From Lutjanus erythropterus (Eukaryota > Chordata > Actinopteri > Lutjaniformes > Lutjanidae): a stretch of DNA of 64,000 nucleotides. Below are positions 46,961 through 64,000 of this stretch, piece by piece. The stretch's first letter is position 1, and every line of letters begins with the position of its first letter. Location of the stretch: contig CM034599.1 in assembly GCA_020091685.1 (NCBI GenBank), forward strand, positions 1,555,641 to 1,619,640, in the 5' to 3' direction. The notes beneath the pieces are model-generated. The model had not been told where the DNA came from, ran no database searches, and was given only the letters and a program-made list of their open reading frames with translations. A program made the position numbers and the translations under genes.

Positions 46961-48040
46961 CACCTTGCAGGACCCTCTCTGTCCTTGTGTCCCTCCGTCC
47001 TGACCTGATTGACGACGTGTCTCCTCCACAGGGCGGGACAGAGTTGAAGGGCAAGTCGTCTGTCAGCGCTGACAGGAGGAGACACACATGCTGCAGATTA
47101 ATGGCGACACCTCTCCTGCAGACCTGCGGATAATCATCTCAAACTGGAATAAATCAAACCCTCTCTGGTAAACAACAACACCAACAGGCCACCAAGGAAA
47201 CATGAACACGAGTCTCATCTTGCTCATATTACTGACTTTTAGAGAAGATGATGTGCTCATTTTTTGTAATTTATATCTTCAAGATTGATGATGCATTCAT
47301 GCTCACAGAAGGCAAACAGTTCTTTTCTGTTCTTGTCTGTTTTGCTGTAACCTTAGCTCTGCGACTTTGTTGCATTCCCAGAGAACGTGGAGACATAATC
47401 ATCACATTTTCACACACACACGGTACACTGTCTTAAAAATAAGCAGTGCACTTCTACATCTGCAAATGAAGTATATTTTGTGTGAGGTCTTTCTTGGTGA
47501 GATTACTTAGAACTTTTAATGAATTATACAAAGAAATCACAACTTTCTTTTGGCATTTTCACTTGCTCCCACAGTTTAAGTTCAATGCAATGCAACATGC
47601 ATCACAATTTATTTTTTTAAAAGCTGCCATGAAATCAGACTTTTTAGGCCGCAACAATCCCGAAGGCAGCCCGCGAAGTCCTGCAGGGACTGATTATATT
47701 ATACTGAACTGAGCATGGGTGTTCCTGCAGCTTAACACAGGCTACCAATTACTGGGCAAAACGCTCGGATGGCTGAAATTCCAGTATTCCCAAATCAATT
47801 TACATTCTCCCAATCAGTCATCAGATGGTAATTTCTGTGAGGAGACAAAAACAGGACATAGCAGTGCCTTCGTCTTTCATCTCAGCGATTAGAAAACATT
47901 TAATTAGATACTGTCACATTCCACAATCATCACCGCAAACAACAAACACCTTCCTCTGTGTCCTCATCAGAGACAAATAAAGACGCAGCAGAGGACTGAC
48001 AGTTTAACTCTTTATTATCCTGCTGAACTTTGCTCTGCAG
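46961..48040. other. Intergenic, no supported feature
   Basis: Mixed sequence with no exon recognised. The stretch 47,700-47,830 lacks obvious repeats. Confidence 0.35.
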
Positions 48041-48059
48041 AACTCTTCTGCTGCCATCT

Positions 48060-48240
48060 GTCAGAAGTGATAACAGCCTCCACCTAATGGCACCTCGGCT
48101 CCTCGCCCTGCGCCATTAGCAGGTTATAAAGCGAGGCCTCTGCCCGTCCTTTCTGTCGTTAAATAGAGCTCTTCATCATCACCTCAACCACGGCGTGGAT
48201 GAGACGTTTTATTACGGCCCGTTTCCAGGAGTTCATGATA
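48060..48240. promoter_or_regulatory. Candidate regulatory block with inverted TAATGGC sites
   Basis: ctaatggc at 48084-48091 and gccattag at 48112-48119 are exact inverse copies 20 bp apart. They are followed by 'ggttataaagcgaggcctc' and 'cgttaaatagagctctt'. Repeat-free and less AT-rich than its flanks. TAAT(T/G) cores suit homeodomain factors; function is inferred only. Confidence 0.3.
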
Positions 48241-48616
48241 TTTCTCCCAAAAACAACAAGGTCTTATGTTTGTTTCAGTCTGGGAAGTGTGTGTGGAAGT
48301 CTCACAGTAAACCAGACCTGACCTCGCACCATAATCGTAACCCAAGCCCCTAACTCAGGCTCTCTCTGGCTGTGAGGAGGCCGCTGGGTCGGCTCTCAGT
48401 CCCCCAGAATCCCCAGCCTCCAACATGTTCCACACTCCATTCCAACCAAAGCAATCAGAGGGCTGGTTCGGAGCCGGTGCCTCATCTCAAGCCAGTTCTT
48501 TGCATTTGAACAGACAAAGAACTGCCTCCTGCCTGAGAAAACTGGATTGAGAGCAGCACCAGCACTTCGCTGGTCCTTCAGGGACTGTGGGCAGAGTGAC
48601 CAACAAGACCGACTTA

Positions 48617-49075
48617 GAGCGTCTTCACACCTGCCTCTTTTGGTCTGGACTTTTTGACTTTTCTGTTTGATCCGGACTAAAATTACAGGTGAGAAACCTC
48701 CCTTGAACCACAATCTAGATCAAAAAGCAAAACTTTGGTCCGGCAAAAAAAGGTGGTCTCTGTCTGGATCAAACAAAAAAATTATGTCTGAATATCATCA
48801 GAGCTGGAAGAAGAAAAAAAAATGCACCAAAGCAAAAGGAGCCACGGGAGCACCTGGGGACGGGACAGGAAGACACCAGATCTTTAGACATCTGATCTGA
48901 CATCAGACACACGCCTGTCAAACCAATCAATGTCAAGTATAGGGAGATGACAACAGGACATAGGCGACATGTTTGGTTTGCTTGGAAAATTGCAATGTGA
49001 CACCAAAACTAACCAGATGGAAACAGTGTCAAAAAAATGAACCTTGGTCCAGACTTTAAGTTGTGAAAAAACCCT
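48617..49075. mobile_element. MITE-like repeat, 'tttggtctggactt' family, copy 2
   Basis: Same order of blocks as 31012-31670: 'gagcgtcttcacacctgcct', 'ttttggtctggactttttga', 'atcatcagagctggaagaag', 'caatgtgacaccaaaactaa', ending 'tggtccagactttaag', which is the inverse of the opening 'ctggactt' motif. Confidence 0.6.
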
Positions 49076-49759
49076 GAAACTCTGGACCTTTTTTTTTTTT
49101 TTTTTAAGAAGTAGAGCTGGTGTAGGGTCTGGTCTGCCCAATCCAAGGAAGAAGAGCAAAACACCACAATCCAATCTTTGTACTGCGACCTTGTCAGAAG
49201 TTCTGAACTCACTCGAGGAGGCTTCAAGAACAAAACCATCGTTTGAACAGATACAGCGAGAGATGGTTGCAGTGGTGAAGCATCGAGCAGATCATCAACA
49301 AACTAAAGAAACTGAAGAAATAGTCAAGGGACCAACAGAAGGACTTTGGAAAATCTTGTTGTCACGTTTGTCATTGTACATGTAACACCAGCTCGCCCAG
49401 TCTCCCTCCATGTTGAAATGAGAGGTGCGGCTCACACCGGGGCCGACTATGTACAACTATTCCAGAGGTGCACGACCGAACGCCGTGACTTCTTCTGGAG
49501 CCTTCATGCTCAAGCCGACACAGGATAGGACGTCATTTTTGGGCACACCACGGCGAGCATAAATCCATTTTAAGAGCGAGGCCACAGGCTTGGCGAGCTT
49601 CCCGAGGGTCTAGGGGACAGTAAGCCCTGGCTGGACCCACTGGAAGATTCAGGAGGCTTATAGTGGGACATGAAGTAGACTCAAGGGTCGGCCCTGGCCA
49701 TGGAAAACCTGCTGGAGGGATCTTTTAACTCAGAAAAACACGGCAGAATCTTTTCTTCA

Positions 49760-49946
49760 TAAAAAGCTTTTCTCAGAATTCTGATTTTTCATTCAGAAAA
49801 AGGGCCAAACATTTTTGCACTTCTGTAATTTTGAGATATGAAGTCAATATTTTAAGAAAGTTTGTCATCATTTTGAGATATGGAATCATTATTTGGACAA
49901 ACTTTCTCATTATAATGACTTACAGGATCTTTTTTTTTTAAATCAC
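49760..49946. repeat. Degenerate 'aagtcattattttgagata' array, copy 1
   Basis: Short units such as 'attttgagatatgaagtca' and 'attttgagatatggaatcat' repeat, ending 'tttctcattataatgactta' and 'caggatcttttt'. Related arrays are at 50960-51280 and 61515-61640. Confidence 0.5.
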
Positions 49947-49979
49947 AGTTGAGCTTACAGTATGTTGGTGTTCATCTGC

Positions 49980-50480
49980 AGCTCCCAGCAGCTTGAATTC
50001 ATATAACTGCTGGATAACAGTAACCAGGATCTGCTCCCCATTAACAAATAAACTGTTCCTCCCCTCTGCTGTAATACAGTATGCACAGAAGGCTAACTGC
50101 ATTGACCCAAGCTCTAAGAGCCGGCTTTTAAAAAGGTCGACAGTTCAGTCGTGCTGCGCGGCTGATTTTAGCCTGTTGCGTGGAGACTGCAGTCCAGGTG
50201 ATGCATCAGCCAATGGCAGGAAGCCAGAGCCAGACACGGTCGGGCATCAAGGTTGGTGTGGCTGATGGATGGAAGTGTAGCACCAGCACTTGCCAAGCCA
50301 TTCCCACGGCCATAAATTACATGTTTACTGCCGGCTGTGGCTCTCTGCGCTCGCCAACATTTCTTCTGATGTCAGCAGCACATTATCATATCTAATCAGC
50401 CCCCAGCAACCCGTGTTAAATGGGTGGGAGATTGAAGTAGCCATCGTTGCATCTCTGTAAACATGATTTACATCACAAAC
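49980..50480. promoter_or_regulatory. Candidate conserved non-coding block near the fgfr1a 3' end
   Basis: Repeat-free stretch between two copies of the same simple array. It contains 'gccataaattacatgtttac' (Hox/Cdx-like TTTATGGC on the other strand, forkhead-like TGTTTAC), 'atcagccaatggcagg' and 'cacattatcatatctaatca'. Not coding. Candidate enhancer by inspection only. Confidence 0.3.
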
Positions 50481-50825
50481 ATGAAAATCTCGATATTTAT
50501 AGACCCCTTTATGAAGTTGAGTTCAGACGCTGAAAGCTTCGGTGGTTTGTTTTTCGATAGCATTTTATTTAATGTAATCCTTTTACGATGACATACGTGT
50601 TCTGCAACCCTTCATCAGAAGTTATATGGCAGTGAATGTAACTCCTGTTAAAGCATTTACAGTAGAAGAGAAGTTCATCACATGGAGGCATGCACACTGG
50701 AAGTGCATGACGTTGACTGAAGCAAATCATTTTAACAAGCATGGCGAACAACCAGGGATATTTACAGTTGTGACCATCCGTGAAGGAAATGAACAATCTT
50801 GAAATGAGACGAGATAAAAAATTTT

Positions 50826-50826
<1 letters not shown>

Positions 50827-50913
<87 letters not shown>
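50827..50913. repeat. (CA)n microsatellite, 87 bp
   Basis: The longest perfect dinucleotide run in the window. Confidence 0.97.
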
Positions 50914-50915
<2 letters not shown>

Positions 50916-50959
50916 AGCATACACACATACACAGTCACTGTGGAAGCCCATTTCCATGA

Positions 50960-51280
50960 ATGTGATGAACAAAAAGAATCTTAAATCATTATGATAATCT
51001 CTCTTGAAATAACAGTATCTTAAAATAATTAGAAATCTTCTTAAATTAATGAGAAACTTTCTGAAAATGAGAAACTCAAAATAATGACTTAAATTAATGA
51101 GATTGTTTCCACAAATAATGAGAAACTCTCAAAATATGATAATTTCTCTCAAAATAATGAGGAAATTTCACAAAGTAATGACAAATTCTTAAAAATAATG
51201 ACTTAGTATCCTAAAATAATGAGAAGGAAACTTTCTCATCATGATGACTTGCAGACTCTTTATTTTTCATCACACTGGTG
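50960..51280. repeat. Degenerate 'aaaataatgagaaa' array, copy 2
   Basis: More than eight imperfect units of the type 'tcaaaataatgacttaa' / 'aataatgagaaactctc' on the plus strand. The right end 'actttctcatcatgatgact' and 'tgcagactctttatttttca' matches the right end of copy 1. On the minus strand an AATAAA falls at 51259-51264, a possible distal fgfr1a poly(A) signal. Confidence 0.55.
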
Positions 51281-52169
51281 TAAACAAGCTTCCACAGACA
51301 CACAACTAATATTCTGATGTTTTCATGAGTTCATTTCATCTGATGGAGAGAAAACCTCAAACACTGAGTTACAGCTTGTGTCATGAAAAGCACTTACAGT
51401 TAAAAAATAGAAAACCCAATATATATATTTCATTTGATGATTATGTAGCAAATTTTAGGGGAATCAAAGCTGTGACACAGTGGAAAAAAAATAGAACTGG
51501 CCATGTAATCCTCAGCATTTTAAGATATTCTCATGTAACAACTGCCCCTACAGACTATATTAAAAAATGGATCAAACAAAAGCATCCTTGTACAAAAGAA
51601 AATAAATCAATTATGGTAATAAAAATAAGAGTACAATGTAAATATATATTCATATAATTTTCTAACTGTATGTACAAGAAGATAGATGATGAATGATGCA
51701 GTGGATCACATGTCCCTCTGTAATATTTATACTCTCAGGATTTGGTCTGAAAAGCAGGATGTCGTCCGTTGCTACTGAAGAACCAACCGTGGAGAGAAAA
51801 ACAACAAAACAAACAAAAACCTGACGTAGCTGCAGTCAGTCCGTTCGAATCTCCTGACCCGTGGAATGCCCAAAGTGGAGAGAAGAGTTGGGAGTCTGCT
51901 CTGTTTTCTGACACCGTGACAAACTCCCGTTAATACAAAGTGCCCCATAAACATCGTCACCGTGAAGAACCGGGAAACGGCTGCTCTCTTCAGTCCACGT
52001 GATCCGACGTGTTCTCCGAGGTGTTTCCCCCTCCGAGCTCCTTTTTTTTTTTTCACAGAGCACCAGTGTTTTTTTTTTAGCTTCATCTCTGGGAATGTGG
52101 GGAAGAGTCCAACCCCATGAGGCAGGGAGCGGAGGAAATGTCAATGTTTGTCTGAATGGAGATGAGGTA
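51281..52169 (-). other. Probable fgfr1a 3' UTR
   Basis: Directly downstream of the fgfr1a stop and free of recognised repeats. No single polyadenylation site could be fixed. Confidence 0.4.

Positions 52170-64000
<11,831 letters not shown>

Overview
The window is nuclear DNA from a ray-finned fish, most likely a percomorph teleost. It holds four intron-rich vertebrate genes, all recognisable at the protein level, set in AT-rich DNA with short dispersed DNA-transposon relics and (CA)n/(GT)n microsatellites of a kind common in spiny-finned fishes. There is no operon, CRISPR array, phage or bacterial gene, and no retroviral or LTR element was recognised.

Layout. (1) About 1.7-8.4 kb, plus strand: ccdc92, a centriole/cilium-linked coiled-coil protein, with three coding exons giving 328 residues. 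(2) About 13.3-18.9 kb, minus strand: chmp7, an ESCRT-III/ESCRT-II hybrid protein of nuclear-envelope sealing, with ten coding exons giving 453 residues, tail-to-tail with ccdc92. Its CpG-bearing promoter area is at about 18.9-19.4 kb, and a decayed L1-like LINE lies just upstream at 19.6-20.6 kb. (3) About 22.8-33.3 kb, minus strand: lgi3, a secreted LRR/EPTP synaptic protein, with nine coding exons giving 548 residues. (4) 33.3-52.2 kb: a gene-poor interval of nearly 19 kb with many MITE-like repeats and a few less repetitive blocks that are candidate regulatory DNA. (5) 52.2-64.0 kb, minus strand: the 3' eleven exons of fgfr1a, from the IIIc half of Ig domain 3 through the transmembrane segment, tyrosine kinase and C-terminal tail. 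The 5' exons, including IIIb, lie beyond the right edge.

Exon boundaries were set by matching the translated reading frame to remembered human and zebrafish proteins and requiring GT/AG junctions and consistent phase. Summed exon lengths give whole codon numbers for all three complete genes, and the chmp7 and lgi3 lengths equal those of the human proteins.

The genes do not form a pathway; they are neighbours. No previously undescribed system was found. The two most interesting items concern splicing. The chmp7 intron 1 carries a 36-bp minisatellite whose units copy the exon 1/intron 1 junction, so that eight CAG|GT sites lie in tandem. In fgfr1a, the unusual GA 5' splice site that adds Val-Thr to the juxtamembrane region is present. 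Nested transposon insertions and several candidate enhancers are also listed.
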